From the NCBI GenBank assembly GCA_946481225.1, contig CAMLNJ010000075.1, forward strand, positions 1 to 9,608: a stretch of 9,608 nucleotides of DNA, written 5' to 3'. The notes below the pieces were generated by a model, which was not told where the DNA came from, did no database searches, and worked only from the letters and a program-made list of their open reading frames with translations. Both the position numbers and the translations under genes were made by a program. Below, in pieces: positions 1 to 7,024 of this stretch. Each line of letters begins with the position of its first letter. Positions within the stretch are counted from its first letter, which is position 1. The stretch is from an uncultured Verrucomicrobiota bacterium (lineage in GTDB: Bacteria; Verrucomicrobiota; Verrucomicrobiae; Opitutales; Opitutaceae).

Positions 1-137
1 ATCGGATAGTCGCTCGGCGCCTTGTGCACGGCGGTCACGTAGGTGTCGGGGAAAGTCGCCGCATAAAAGCGCGCAGCCTCCTCCGCGTCATGATTGAACC
101 AAAGGCAGATCGAGTTTTTGGGGATCCTGGTGTGCAT
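1..137 (-). CDS. VOC / PhnB-like protein (3-demethylubiquinone-9 3-methyltransferase-like fold), 5' part only
   Basis: The minus strand reads open from an ATG at 137-135 to the left edge, giving 45 complete codons. The peptide begins MHTRIPKNSICLWF and continues through an NHDAEEAARFYAATFPD stretch. This is the characteristic first beta-strand and helix of the PhnB-like / '3-dmu-9_3-mt' branch of the vicinal oxygen chelate superfamily, where an I-x-L-W-F strand is followed by A-E-E-A-A-x-F-Y. Despite the family's historical name, most members are uncharacterised small cytosolic proteins, and methyltransferase activity should not be assumed. The ATG at 137 lies four residues before the usual P-K-N start, and nothing upstream looks coding. 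A pyrimidine tract (ctgcccctcctttat) precedes the start, as for the other genes here. The catalytic half and the C-terminus lie outside the window, so metal-binding residues cannot be judged. Confidence 0.82.
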   Translation of the reverse strand, partial: MHTRIPKNSICLWFNHDAEEAARFYAATFPDTYVTAVHKAPSDYP

Positions 138-297
138 ATAAAGGAGGGGCAGGGAAAAGGGCAGGGAACGAGGACCGGGACGAGGATCGGCGGTCGGGCT
201 CGGGGATAGCCTCACACCGAGGATACTCCCGCCTCTCCGTCTTGCGACGTGCCGTTTGGCCCTTTGGCCCTCGACGCAGGCTCTGTCGGATATTTGA

Positions 298-334
298 GGC
301 TATCCCTAAAGACGGGCGCGCTTGGGGCGTAGCC
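298..334 (-). terminator. Possible stem-loop downstream of the histidine kinase gene
   Basis: About 35 nt past the kinase stop codon, GGCTA and TAGCC form the base of an imperfect stem. It continues through a CCC:GGG helix with one mismatch/bulge and a further short A/T pairing. On the minus strand it is followed only by tcaaatat, not a real U-run, so intrinsic termination is uncertain. The rest of the 138-368 gap between the kinase and the VOC gene shows nothing recognisable. Confidence 0.3.
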
Positions 335-368
335 AGACAGTCGGCGCGAAGGGGATGCCATGACGCGA

Positions 369-1889
369 TCAGACCGGGCGAAGGGCGCCGAGGCGCGGAG
401 CGACGGCGGGTTTGGGAAACGGGAGCTGCGAATCGCCCTTGTAGCTGGCCATGTGGATTTCAAAGCGGAAGGTCGAGCCGCGGCCGGGGGAGCTTTCAAC
501 CTCGATTCGGCCCTGCATCAGCTCGCAGAGCCGCTTGGAAATGATGAGGCCGAGGCCCGTGCCGCCGTGGCGCCGGGTGCTGGAGGTGTCCACCTGGCTG
601 AAGGCTCGGAAAAGCTTCGGCATCTGGTCGGCGGGAATGCCGACGCCCGTGTCAATGACCTCGCCGATCAAGCTATAAGCCCGCTCATCGCCGGGGCGCA
701 CGCCGTCGGCGGGATCGAGCGGGGCGCCGCTGAGACGGATCGTCACGCCGCCCTGTTCGGTGAACTTGACGGCGTTTCCGACGAGGTTGGTGAGGATCTG
801 GCGGAGGCGGTTCTGGTCGCCGAGAAGGATGGGCGGGACGCCGGGGGCGATCTCGGCGGATAGGCTCAGGCCGGCGCGGCGCACGGGGTCCTGGAAGAGC
901 CGCACGATGTCGTCCACGCAATCGCGCACCGAGAAGGGGCCGGGGATGATCTCGAGGCGGCCGGCTTCGATCTTGGATAAATCGAGGATATCGCAGACGA
1001 GCGTCTCGAGCGTCTGGCCGCAGCGCTGGATGGTCTCGACGTGGCCGAGCTGGTCGTGGGTGAGCGGAGTTTCGCGGAGGAGGCGGGAGAAGCCGATGAT
1101 ACCGTTGATCGGGGTGCGAATCTCGTGGCTGACGATGGCGAGGAACTCGCTTTTGGCGCGGTCGGCGGACTCGGCCGCTTCCTTGGCGTCGCGCAACGCG
1201 AGCTCGGCCTGCTTGCGCACGGAGATGTCATGACCGACCGCCTGGTATTCGAGCAGCTGGCCGTCGCGATCCTTGATCGCGCGGTGCGTCCATTGGAGCA
1301 CGCAGGAGCGGCCGTCGGCGTCGGAGAGGGCGGTCTCGAAGGTGGCGCTTTCGGGCCAGGTATCGAGGACCTTCCAGGGCGTCAGACCCGCGGCGAGCAC
1401 CGACCAGGGCTGGCCGGAAAGGTCTTGGCGGCGGCGACCGAAAAAGCGGGCGTAGGCGCCGTTGGCGAAGGTGAGGCGTCCGTCGGATTTGTAGCGGCAG
1501 ATGAGGTCGGCCTGATCCTCTACGATGGCGCGGTAGCTGGCCTCGGTCTGCTGGAGGCTGCGGGCCATCTGCTCGATTTTGCGCGCTAGTCCCATGATCT
1601 CGTCGGGGTCGTCGGGCGAGGGGGCTCCGTCTTTCTCTTCGGACACCGCGGGGCGGGCGGCGGCGGCCTGTTGATTGATCTCCTTGATCTTCGCGATGAG
1701 GGTTCGGTCGAAGACGTAGCCGGCGAGCACGAGAAGGATGGCCCCGATCAGCGCGAGTCCGATCACCCAGTAGGTGGTGCCGAGGCGGTTGCGCAGCTCT
1801 TCGTCGGTCGCGATCACGATAAGGGCGACGGTAAGGCTCGCCGCGAGCCCGAGGATCATGACGGTTTGCCGACGGATGGAGACCTGCAT
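369..1889 (-). CDS. Membrane-bound PAS-domain sensor histidine kinase
   Basis: A 506-residue transmitter kinase for a two-component system. Two predicted membrane helices (about residues 9-27 and 40-60) are joined by only about 12 residues. A charged linker follows, then a PAS domain (about 118-225, containing ADLICRYKSDGRLTFANGAY). The HisKA dimerisation domain has phospho-acceptor His255 in SHEIRTP. The ATPase domain (about 355-480) has an N-box with N372 in GNAVKFT, a G1 box DTGVGIP (413-419) and a G2 box GGTGLGL (442-448), so it looks catalytically complete. There is no receiver domain, and no response regulator gene is adjacent. The frame is open to an ATG at 2015, but I chose 1889: it follows a gttttccccc tract like the other starts, and the extra 42 residues look like translated leader that would also cross the terminator at 1960-1984. 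The short external loop suggests sensing in the membrane or through the cytoplasmic PAS. The signal is unknown. Confidence 0.93.
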   Translation of the reverse strand: MQVSIRRQTVMILGLAASLTVALIVIATDEELRNRLGTTYWVIGLALIGAILLVLAGYVFDRTLIAKIKEINQQAAAARPAVSEEKDGAPSPDDPDEIMGLARKIEQMARSLQQTEASYRAIVEDQADLICRYKSDGRLTFANGAYARFFGRRRQDLSGQPWSVLAAGLTPWKVLDTWPESATFETALSDADGRSCVLQWTHRAIKDRDGQLLEYQAVGHDISVRKQAELALRDAKEAAESADRAKSEFLAIVSHEIRTPINGIIGFSRLLRETPLTHDQLGHVETIQRCGQTLETLVCDILDLSKIEAGRLEIIPGPFSVRDCVDDIVRLFQDPVRRAGLSLSAEIAPGVPPILLGDQNRLRQILTNLVGNAVKFTEQGGVTIRLSGAPLDPADGVRPGDERAYSLIGEVIDTGVGIPADQMPKLFRAFSQVDTSSTRRHGGTGLGLIISKRLCELMQGRIEVESSPGRGSTFRFEIHMASYKGDSQLPFPKPAVAPRLGALRPV

Positions 1890-1959
1890 GGGGGAAAACT
1901 GACCTGGCAAGGGAGCCGAGTCTAACGCAAAGATGGTGTAATCCTGTGATCCAGAGGTG

Positions 1960-1984
1960 AAAATGAGTCCGCGGGCGCGCGGAC
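1960..1984 (-). terminator. Probable Rho-independent terminator of the dehydrogenase gene
   Basis: The minus strand carries a perfect 7-bp GC-rich stem, GTCCGCG / CGCGGAC (arms 1978-1984 and 1967-1973), with a 4-nt loop. It is followed by tcatttt (positions 1966 down to 1960). It lies about 58 nt past the stop of the dehydrogenase gene and upstream of the kinase start at 1889. It should therefore end the hydrolase-dehydrogenase transcript and leave the kinase with its own promoter in 1890-1960. No convincing -35/-10 pair was found there. The U-tract is imperfect (one A and one C). Confidence 0.55.
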
Positions 1985-2042
1985 GAAAAGACGGCGAAAA
2001 CGGAATCCGAGGCAAGCGCGAGGCGTCGAGTCGGCCGCGGGC

Positions 2043-2981
2043 CTAGGCTTGGCGTCCCTTGAATGTCAGCTCCGCGACGCCCGATTTGTCGAGTCCGCCG
2101 AGGCCGAGGACGACGAGCTTGTCGTATTGGAGCTTGGTCGCGGCGGCGAGCGGAAGGTGCAGGCCGGCCTCGCAGCCGAGGCGCCAGGCGATGGTGGAGT
2201 CCTTGGCGGCGTGGGCGGCGGAAAAGAAACAGTCGTGGGCGCGGTTTTGCATGTCCTCGCCGTCGGTCTTGAGCACCTGGGAGTTTGCCCCGGTGTGGGC
2301 GAAGATTTCGCGCAGGACATCGAGGTCGAGACCGAGCGCGTGACCGAGCCCGAGGCCCTCCGCCAAGGCGGCGGTGTTGATGTTCATGACCATGTTGACG
2401 AGCGCTTTCACCTGCGCGGCGCGGCCGGCGGGGCCCACGTGGCGGAGCGCGGTGGAGAGCTGGCGCAGCAGGGGCTCGTGCCGCGCGAAGATCGCAGGGT
2501 CGCCGGCGCACATGAGGTAGAGGGTGCCGGCGCGGGCCTGCGGGATGGAGGATGCCATGCAGGCCTCGAGCGTGTCGGCGCCGTGGGCCGAGGCTCGGCG
2601 GGCGGTCTCGACGTGGGTATCGGGGGCGAGCGTGGCGCAATTGACAAAGGTCTTGCCGCGCACGCCGCCGGGCGCGGCAAGGAGGGAGTCGGCGCCGCTC
2701 GCGGGATCGGCGAAGATCGAAAGCTGCGCGGTGTCGTCGGTGACGACGGTGAAGACGATCTCCGCCTCCGCGGAAACCTCCGCGAGGGTCGCGGCGTGCC
2801 GGGCGTCGAGCTCGGCGGCGAGGGCCGCGGCCGCGGGAGCGTGGATGTCGTAAACGGCGGCGACGCGGTGTCCGCACTCGGCGAGGCGACGGGCGATGTT
2901 CGCCCCCATGCGTCCCGCGCCGACGAGGGCGACGACGCGGGCGGGGACGGGGGCGAAGGGCGCGGTGGCGGGCGAGCTCAT
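2043..2981 (-). CDS. NAD(P)-dependent beta-hydroxyacid dehydrogenase (3-hydroxyisobutyrate dehydrogenase / glyoxylate reductase family)
   Basis: A 312-residue protein of the 6-phosphogluconate dehydrogenase-like superfamily, whose members reversibly oxidise 3-hydroxyacids or reduce semialdehydes or glyoxylate in the cytosol. The Rossmann dinucleotide loop is VGAGRMGANIARRL (GAGRMG at 21-26). The dinucleotide domain continues to TVVTDD and FVNCATLAPDT. The helical C-terminal domain has the family catalytic lysine, K192, in a KALVN context (KxxxN). The late AAKDSTIAWRLGCEAG segment (from about 258) matches the cofactor-binding KD motif. The substrate-binding loop reads EACMASSIPQARAGTL (139-154). 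The usual D-A-P-V-S-G-G is replaced by a C-M-A-S-S-I version, so the substrate cannot be predicted from the best-known enzymes. Length is normal. The gene starts 37 nt after the hydrolase stop, so the two probably share a transcript. The start is preceded by C-rich sequence and no Shine-Dalgarno. Confidence 0.9.
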   Translation of the reverse strand: MSSPATAPFAPVPARVVALVGAGRMGANIARRLAECGHRVAAVYDIHAPAAAALAAELDARHAATLAEVSAEAEIVFTVVTDDTAQLSIFADPASGADSLLAAPGGVRGKTFVNCATLAPDTHVETARRASAHGADTLEACMASSIPQARAGTLYLMCAGDPAIFARHEPLLRQLSTALRHVGPAGRAAQVKALVNMVMNINTAALAEGLGLGHALGLDLDVLREIFAHTGANSQVLKTDGEDMQNRAHDCFFSAAHAAKDSTIAWRLGCEAGLHLPLAAATKLQYDKLVVLGLGGLDKSGVAELTFKGRQA

Positions 2982-3018
2982 GGCGGCGGGCCGGGGCGGA
3001 ACGCGGAGCGGGGCGGCG

Positions 3019-3990
3019 TCAGCGTTTGCGGCGCCCGTGGAAGGACGAGCGGCCGCCGGGTTTGCCGGAGGCGCGCGGGCGGGAGGCCGAGGGCTTGGGC
3101 GCGGCGGCTTTGGACGCGTCGTCGGCGTCGCTCGTCTCCGGAGCCGGGGGGGGCGGGGCGAGGCGGTCGGGGGCGAAGAATGGGTTGTATTTTCGTTCGT
3201 GGGCCAGGGTGGTGAGAGGGCCGTGGCCGGGGCCGATGACCGTGTCCTTGGGCAGGCTGAAGATCCGTGCGCGGGTGTTTTTCACCTGTTCGCGGAAGTG
3301 GGTGGCGCTGCCCCCGACCGAGGCGGAGAAGAGGGAGTCGCCGCAGAGGGCGAGCGGCCAGCTGAGCCCCTGCACATAGAAGGTCGTCTGGCCGGGCGAG
3401 TGCCCCCAGGTGGGCAGGCACTTGATCGCGATGACGCCGAGGTGGAAGTAGGCGTAGTCGCCAAAAGTCTTCGCGCCCGGGAAGTCGATCGGCTCGCGCT
3501 CGTGGGACCACACCTCCGCCCGGGTGGCGGCGACGATCCGCGGGAGCGCGGCGACATGGTCGTCGTGCGTGTGGGTGAGGAGGACCTGCTTAACCCGTAG
3601 TTTATTTATCGATACGAGGTCGAGCAGCTCGGTGGCGTCGGTTCCGGTGTCGATCACCGCCGCGTCGCGGGTCTTGTTGTCCCAGACGAGGTAGTTGTTG
3701 ACCGTCATGTCCCCGTGGGGGGTGTTGAACAGTGCGAACCCGCGCGGGAAGACCGGGGCGCGGGGGTAGGCCTCCTTTTTCGCCAGAATCTCGAGGGCGT
3801 CCGGCGAGAGCTGGAGGTGCCGGGCGAGGCGGCGAAGGACGGGCAGGCGAACTTCCCCGGCCTGGACGGCGGCGAGGTCGGCGGGGGAAATCTCGGCGCG
3901 GGCGACGAGATCGGCGTCGGAAATGCCGTAGCCGCGCTGGGCCTTGGCGATGACGTCGTTGAAATTGTCCTCGATGGGGATGAGCGGCAT
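3019..3990 (-). CDS. Metallo-beta-lactamase-fold hydrolase with N-terminal XRE-like helix-turn-helix
   Basis: A 323-residue fusion. Residues about 8-70 look like a Cro/C1 (XRE) helix-turn-helix: [20 protein letters not shown] is the first part, followed by [23 protein letters not shown]. Residues about 78-275 form a metallo-beta-lactamase domain with the complete binuclear metal set: H140, H142, D144 and H145 in THTHDDH, H197 in GHSPG, D218 in CGDSLF and H256 in GPGHGP. This pattern is typical of glyoxalase II-like thioester or lactone hydrolases. A proline/alanine-rich, lysine/arginine-rich tail (about 279-323, ending GRRKR) is probably disordered and might bind nucleic acid. The reading frame extends to an ATG at 4116, but M at 3990 starts the conserved-looking [13 protein letters not shown] segment, while the upstream 42 codons are Arg/Pro/Ser-rich leader. 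The substrate is unknown, and DNA binding by the helix-turn-helix is inferred from sequence shape only. Confidence 0.88.
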   Translation of the reverse strand: MPLIPIEDNFNDVIAKAQRGYGISDADLVARAEISPADLAAVQAGEVRLPVLRRLARHLQLSPDALEILAKKEAYPRAPVFPRGFALFNTPHGDMTVNNYLVWDNKTRDAAVIDTGTDATELLDLVSINKLRVKQVLLTHTHDDHVAALPRIVAATRAEVWSHEREPIDFPGAKTFGDYAYFHLGVIAIKCLPTWGHSPGQTTFYVQGLSWPLALCGDSLFSASVGGSATHFREQVKNTRARIFSLPKDTVIGPGHGPLTTLAHERKYNPFFAPDRLAPPPPAPETSDADDASKAAAPKPSASRPRASGKPGGRSSFHGRRKR

Positions 3991-4154
3991 GCGGGATAGC
4001 AGGGAGAAGGGAGCGGGGAGCGAGGAGCCAGAAAAAAGCGGGCGGGGAGGCGTGGCGCGACGGCGGAGGCGACGACAGGGAAGGGGGGCGCGCCCCGGGG
4101 CCGCCCGTGCTTGCACCCGGCGGGCTCCGGTCTTTTGTTTGGCGGCTTTTCCCC
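3991..4154. promoter_or_regulatory. Divergent intergenic region with GC-rich overlapping palindromes
   Basis: The 164 nt between the divergent hydrolase and FAD-oxidoreductase genes must hold both promoters. It contains a 12-bp perfect palindrome, GGGGCGCGCCCC (4085-4096), overlapping CCCCGGGG (4093-4100). A weak plus-strand promoter candidate is TTGCAC (4111-4116), 17 nt, then TTTGTT (4134-4139), each matching consensus at only three of six positions. The minus-strand side is purine-rich on the plus strand and shows no clear promoter. The palindromes could be an operator or simply GC-rich chance. Confidence 0.3.
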
Positions 4155-5627
4155 ATGGCTTACGACTGGCTCAAAGGTGTCGCAGACGAATATGACGTGA
4201 TCGTGATCGGTTCCGGCCTCGGCGGCCTCACGGGCGCGAACGTCCTCGCGAAGGCCGGCCACAAGGTCCTCCTGGTCGAGCATCACTACCAGTTCGGCGG
4301 CCTCGCCACCTGGTTCACCCGTAAGGGAGGGCACATTTTCGACATTTCGCTGCATGGCTTCCCCAGCGGCATGATCAAGAGCTGCCGCCGCTATTGGACG
4401 AAGGAGATCGCCGACTCGATCCACCAGTTGAAGCATGTGCGCTTCGTGAATCCCCAGATGGACGTCTGGACGACTTTCACGCGCGAGGACTACACCCGCG
4501 TGCTGGTCGAGCAGTTCCGGCTCCCCCGCGAGCAGGTCGAGTCGTTCTACGACCACCTGCGGCAGATGAACTACTACGACAACAACCCCGAGACGACGGG
4601 GCAGATGTTCGCCCGCTTTTTCCCCGATCGGCCCGACGTCTGGCGCCTGCTCATGGAGCCCATCTCCTACGCCAACGGCTCCACCTTCGACGATCCCGCG
4701 ATCACCTTCGGCATCGTGTTCAGCAACTTCATGGGCGCGGGCGTCTACACCTTCCAGGGCGGCTCCGATCTGCTGATCGAGAAAATGTGCGCCGAGCTTA
4801 AGAAAAACGGCGTCGAGCTGCGCAAGCGGGTATTGGTGGAACGGATACTCGTCGAGGAGCGCGACGGCCGCAAGGTCGCCTGCGGGATCGTGGCGAACAA
4901 CGGCCGCGTCATCCGCGCCAAGGCCGTCCTCTCGAACGCCAACATCAAGAACACGATATTCCGGCTCGCGGGGGAGCAGAACTTCCCCGCCGAGTTCGCG
5001 GAGCAGGCGAAGAAGGTCCGGATCAACTCCAGTTCCTGCCAGGTCTACTTCGGCATTCGCAAGGGCGAGAGCATCCCGCACATCGGCGACCTTGTGTTCA
5101 CCTCCGACGCTCCCGCCTACAGCCCCGAGGAGCTTAAGGGGCTGCACACGACGAGCCGCACGTTCTCGGTCTATTACCCCGACACCCGGCCCGGCTCGGA
5201 CCGTTACACCGTGGTCGCATCGCTCAACGGGCACTATGAGGACTGGAAGTCGATGGACGAGGCGACCTACGAGGAGCACAAGAATCGTCTTATCGAGGAG
5301 AGCCTGGCCGCGCTGGAGAAATATATCCCGGGGGTGCGGGCGAAGATCGATTGGACCGAGGCCGCGACGCCCCGCACGATCGAGCGCTACACCACGCACT
5401 GGGGTGGCACGAGTTTCGGCACGAAGTTCGAGGGCCTGCCCGTTTCGATGAACCTGAGCGACAAGCTCCCCGGCCTCTTTCACGCCGGCAGCGTGGGCAT
5501 CATCATGAGCGGCTGGCTGGGCACGATCAACTACGGCGTCATCACGGCCAACAAGATCGACAAGTGGTTGTTCAGCCTGAAGCAGGGCGGCCCCGCATCT
5601 GCCGCCGCCACGGCGCTCGTGCCCTGA
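4155..5627 (+). CDS. FAD-dependent oxidoreductase, phytoene desaturase / carotenoid isomerase-like (COG1233 type)
   Basis: A 490-residue flavoprotein of the CrtI/CrtISO/retinol-saturase branch of the amine-oxidase-like superfamily, which desaturates, saturates or isomerises polyene or other lipophilic substrates at the membrane surface. The N-terminal FAD-binding Rossmann motif is clear: [19 protein letters not shown] (GSGLGG at 19-24), then the ribose-binding acid of [11 protein letters not shown]. The long substrate domain contains [20 protein letters not shown] and VLSNANI, both typical of the family. The C-terminal flavin-binding segment [21 protein letters not shown] (from about 441) takes the place of the family's usual terminal G-rich motif. 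The first ATG in frame is at 4107, but 4155 is preferred because it follows ggcttttcccc and lies just before the conserved domain. No phytoene synthase, geranylgeranyl-diphosphate synthase or other carotenoid gene is next to it, so a carotenoid substrate is only a family-level guess. Confidence 0.87.
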   Translation: MAYDWLKGVADEYDVIVIGSGLGGLTGANVLAKAGHKVLLVEHHYQFGGLATWFTRKGGHIFDISLHGFPSGMIKSCRRYWTKEIADSIHQLKHVRFVNPQMDVWTTFTREDYTRVLVEQFRLPREQVESFYDHLRQMNYYDNNPETTGQMFARFFPDRPDVWRLLMEPISYANGSTFDDPAITFGIVFSNFMGAGVYTFQGGSDLLIEKMCAELKKNGVELRKRVLVERILVEERDGRKVACGIVANNGRVIRAKAVLSNANIKNTIFRLAGEQNFPAEFAEQAKKVRINSSSCQVYFGIRKGESIPHIGDLVFTSDAPAYSPEELKGLHTTSRTFSVYYPDTRPGSDRYTVVASLNGHYEDWKSMDEATYEEHKNRLIEESLAALEKYIPGVRAKIDWTEAATPRTIERYTTHWGGTSFGTKFEGLPVSMNLSDKLPGLFHAGSVGIIMSGWLGTINYGVITANKIDKWLFSLKQGGPASAAATALVP

Positions 5628-5631
5628 TCTT

Positions 5632-5760
5632 TGGCCACAGAGGACGCGGAGCGCCGCCACGGAGTTCACGGAGCCAAGCCCGGGACCTTTGGTCTAACTC
5701 CGGAGATTGGCTCAACCTCTGTGTCCTCCGTGTCCGAGCTCTGGGCGCTCTGTGACCCAA
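5632..5760. repeat. CACAGAG/CACGGAG-type imperfect inverted repeat
   Basis: The intergenic space between the oxidoreductase and the FKBP gene is almost filled by two inverted arms. Arm 1 is 5635-5673 (opens ccacagaggacgcgg and contains cacggag twice). Arm 2 is 5717-5755 (contains cctccgtgt, and ends ctctgtga). Arm 1 and the reverse complement of arm 2 agree at 28 of 39 aligned positions by hand count, with a 43-nt spacer between them. Within each arm the CACAGAG / CACGGAG / CGGAG units recur. Similar CACAGAGG...CACGGAG intergenic repeats occur in many Verrucomicrobiota and Planctomycetota genomes (from memory). As RNA the arms could fold into a long hairpin ending the upstream transcript. Confidence 0.7.
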
Positions 5761-5784
5761 ACTTAAGATATCCTCCTTTTCTTC

Positions 5785-6108
5785 ATGGCCCTCCAGATCG
5801 AAAAACTCGTCGTCGGCGCCGGCCCGGCTCCGCGCAAGGGTCAGCTCGTCACCGTCCATTACACCGGATGGCTGAAGAATGGCGAAAAGTTCGACAGTTC
5901 GGTCGACCGCAAGGAACCCTTCCAGTTCGTGCTCGGGGCCAGGCAGGTGATCGGTGGCTGGGACATGGGTGTGGCCAAGATGGTGGTTGGCGACAAGGTG
6001 CGCCTCACGATCCCGCCTGAGCTCGGTTACGGTCGCGCCGGTTACCCCGATCTCATCCCGCCCGATGCGACCTTGGTTTTCGAGATCGAGTTGCTGGCGG
6101 CGGGGTAG
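5785..6108 (+). CDS. FKBP-type peptidyl-prolyl cis-trans isomerase
   Basis: A 107-residue single-domain FKBP, about the size of human FKBP12, catalysing cis-trans isomerisation of Xaa-Pro bonds. It lacks a signal peptide or membrane segment, so it should be cytosolic. The active-site set is nearly complete and falls at FKBP12-equivalent positions: Y26 (VTVHYTGWL), F36 and D37 (KFDSSVDR), F46, V55 and I56 (QVIGGWD), W59, Y82 (ELGYG), I91 (LIPPDATLVF) and F99. H87 of FKBP12 is tyrosine here. There is no slyD-like insert-in-flap domain and no dimerisation extension. The start at 5785 is fixed by a cctccttttcttc tract directly before ATG. A weak -10-like TAAGAT lies at 5764-5769 at the end of the repeat, with no matching -35. 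It is 157 nt from the oxidoreductase and 119 nt from the prepilin cluster, so a functional link to either is not shown. Confidence 0.96.
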   Translation: MALQIEKLVVGAGPAPRKGQLVTVHYTGWLKNGEKFDSSVDRKEPFQFVLGARQVIGGWDMGVAKMVVGDKVRLTIPPELGYGRAGYPDLIPPDATLVFEIELLAAG

Positions 6109-6147
6109 GCGGGGGGACTTGGCTTTTCGGGCCTACCTAGATCCGGG

Positions 6148-6153
6148 TAAAAT
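6148..6153 (+). promoter_or_regulatory. Candidate -10 element upstream of the prepilin cluster
   Basis: TAAAAT matches the sigma-70 -10 consensus at five of six positions and is the best such hexamer in the 119-nt gap before the first prepilin gene. No acceptable -35 lies 16-18 nt upstream (the TTGGCT at 6119 is 23 nt away), so this is weak. Confidence 0.2.
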
Positions 6154-6194
6154 TCCCAGTTGAAGAAGGGAACGCGGGAGTTTGCCGTTGCGTC

Positions 6195-6208
6195 GAAGCC
6201 TCGGCTTC
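6195..6208 (+). promoter_or_regulatory. Short perfect inverted repeat in the leader of the prepilin cluster
   Basis: GAAGCCTCGGCTTC is a perfect inverted repeat ending 19 nt before the first prepilin ATG. It could fold as a 5-bp stem with a CTCG tetraloop or act as a small operator. It has no following T-run, so it is unlikely to terminate the FKBP transcript. Confidence 0.3.
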
Positions 6209-6227
6209 CAACCCTTTCGATCCCCCT

Positions 6228-6989
6228 ATGAGTTCCCCTCTCACCCACGGCGGGCGAGGCGCTGACAAAGCGTTTACGCTCATCGAACTGATTACCGTGA
6301 TCGCGATCATCGGCGTGCTGGCCGGGATCACGTTCGGGGTGGTTCGCGGGGTGGGCGACCAAGCGAAGATCAACCGGGCGACGTCGGAGCTGGCCGCGTT
6401 GGGCGCCGCAATGGAAGGTTACAAGCATTATTATGGCGATTATCCGTGGATTGGGAGCGTGGGCACCGACAACAATCCGGATCAGATTCAAAGTCCCGAA
6501 ACCGACCCGGGGTTTACTCCCACTGTCGATGATCGGGCCTATAATCTTGTGCGCGCCCTCGGCGGGCGCCTCGCGCCCAAGCGGGTTCTCGCGAATAATG
6601 ACGGCGTAGTTCAGCGTCAGATCGATAAAGCTGGTAATATGGTCGATAAATACGCCCGGCCGTTTATCGATTTTAGCGCGTTTCATCTAGAAAGAGCAAA
6701 GCCTGGCGATCCCCCCGGAGGCGGTCTTAATCCTCTGCCCGACCCTGCCTATTCGCCTACGGACCCTGATCCCGACTTTGCAAACGCGATTCTTGATCCT
6801 TGGGGAAACCGATACCTTTATTACTACAAATCGCTTGCTCGCCCGCAGGATTGGAAGTCTCCGGACTATGTGCTTTTTTCCGCGGGTCCCGACGGTAAAG
6901 TGGACTACTCAAGCGGCGAAAAGGCGGCAGGCAAGCTTCCTGATCCCGCCAAAGAGGTGAATGCCGACAATATTTACGCCACTCGTTAA
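6228..6989 (+). CDS. Type II secretion GspG-like pseudopilin (prepilin-type N-terminus)
   Basis: A 253-residue prepilin. A 15-residue leader ends in K14-A15, and cleavage is expected before F16 in FTLIELITVIAIIGVLAGI, with the conserved glutamate at mature +5 (E20). Ala rather than Gly at -1 is unusual. The hydrophobic helix (16-39) passes into an amphipathic helix, then a Y-G-D-Y-P-W motif (69-74). Near the C-terminus are DPWGN (190-194) and LFSAGPDGKVD (217-226), the two hallmarks of GspG major pseudopilins, where the latter region binds calcium. It is longer than GspG (about 140 residues) because of a Pro/Asp-rich stretch from about 80 to 185. The protein would sit in the inner membrane and assemble into a pseudopilus. 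It heads a run of five prepilin genes. It is preceded by ccctttcgatccccct and no Shine-Dalgarno. Confidence 0.88.
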   Translation: MSSPLTHGGRGADKAFTLIELITVIAIIGVLAGITFGVVRGVGDQAKINRATSELAALGAAMEGYKHYYGDYPWIGSVGTDNNPDQIQSPETDPGFTPTVDDRAYNLVRALGGRLAPKRVLANNDGVVQRQIDKAGNMVDKYARPFIDFSAFHLERAKPGDPPGGGLNPLPDPAYSPTDPDPDFANAILDPWGNRYLYYYKSLARPQDWKSPDYVLFSAGPDGKVDYSSGEKAAGKLPDPAKEVNADNIYATR

Positions 6990-7024
6990 TTCCCTCCGCG
7001 ATTTACTTAAGCCCTTTGTCTTCT

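Noticed and set aside
141..147. aaggagg on the plus strand, a perfect Shine-Dalgarno-like string
   Set aside because: No credible plus-strand gene follows it. It is the complement of the pyrimidine tract preceding the minus-strand VOC start.
212..544. Open frames of about 100 codons on both strands before and across the kinase C-terminus
   Set aside because: No recognisable motifs, no consistent start context, and they overlap the kinase ATPase domain in another frame.
1922..1950. Tandem GGATCACA / GGATTACA on the minus strand upstream of the kinase, considered as an operator or promoter
   Set aside because: Only two short copies, no -35/-10 at acceptable spacing, and such pairs occur by chance.
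1228..2877. A 549-codon minus-strand frame, very rich in Arg and Pro, across the kinase and dehydrogenase
   Set aside because: It overlaps two genes with clear motifs in other frames. Its Arg/Pro composition is typical of a shifted reading of GC-rich DNA.
2049..3215. A 388-codon plus-strand frame opposite the dehydrogenase
   Set aside because: Glycine/alanine/arginine-biased translation with no domain, antisense to a confident gene.
3705..5669. A 654-codon minus-strand open frame opposite the FAD oxidoreductase
   Set aside because: It lies antisense to a well-supported gene, its translation has no family features, and long antisense frames are expected in GC-rich coding DNA.
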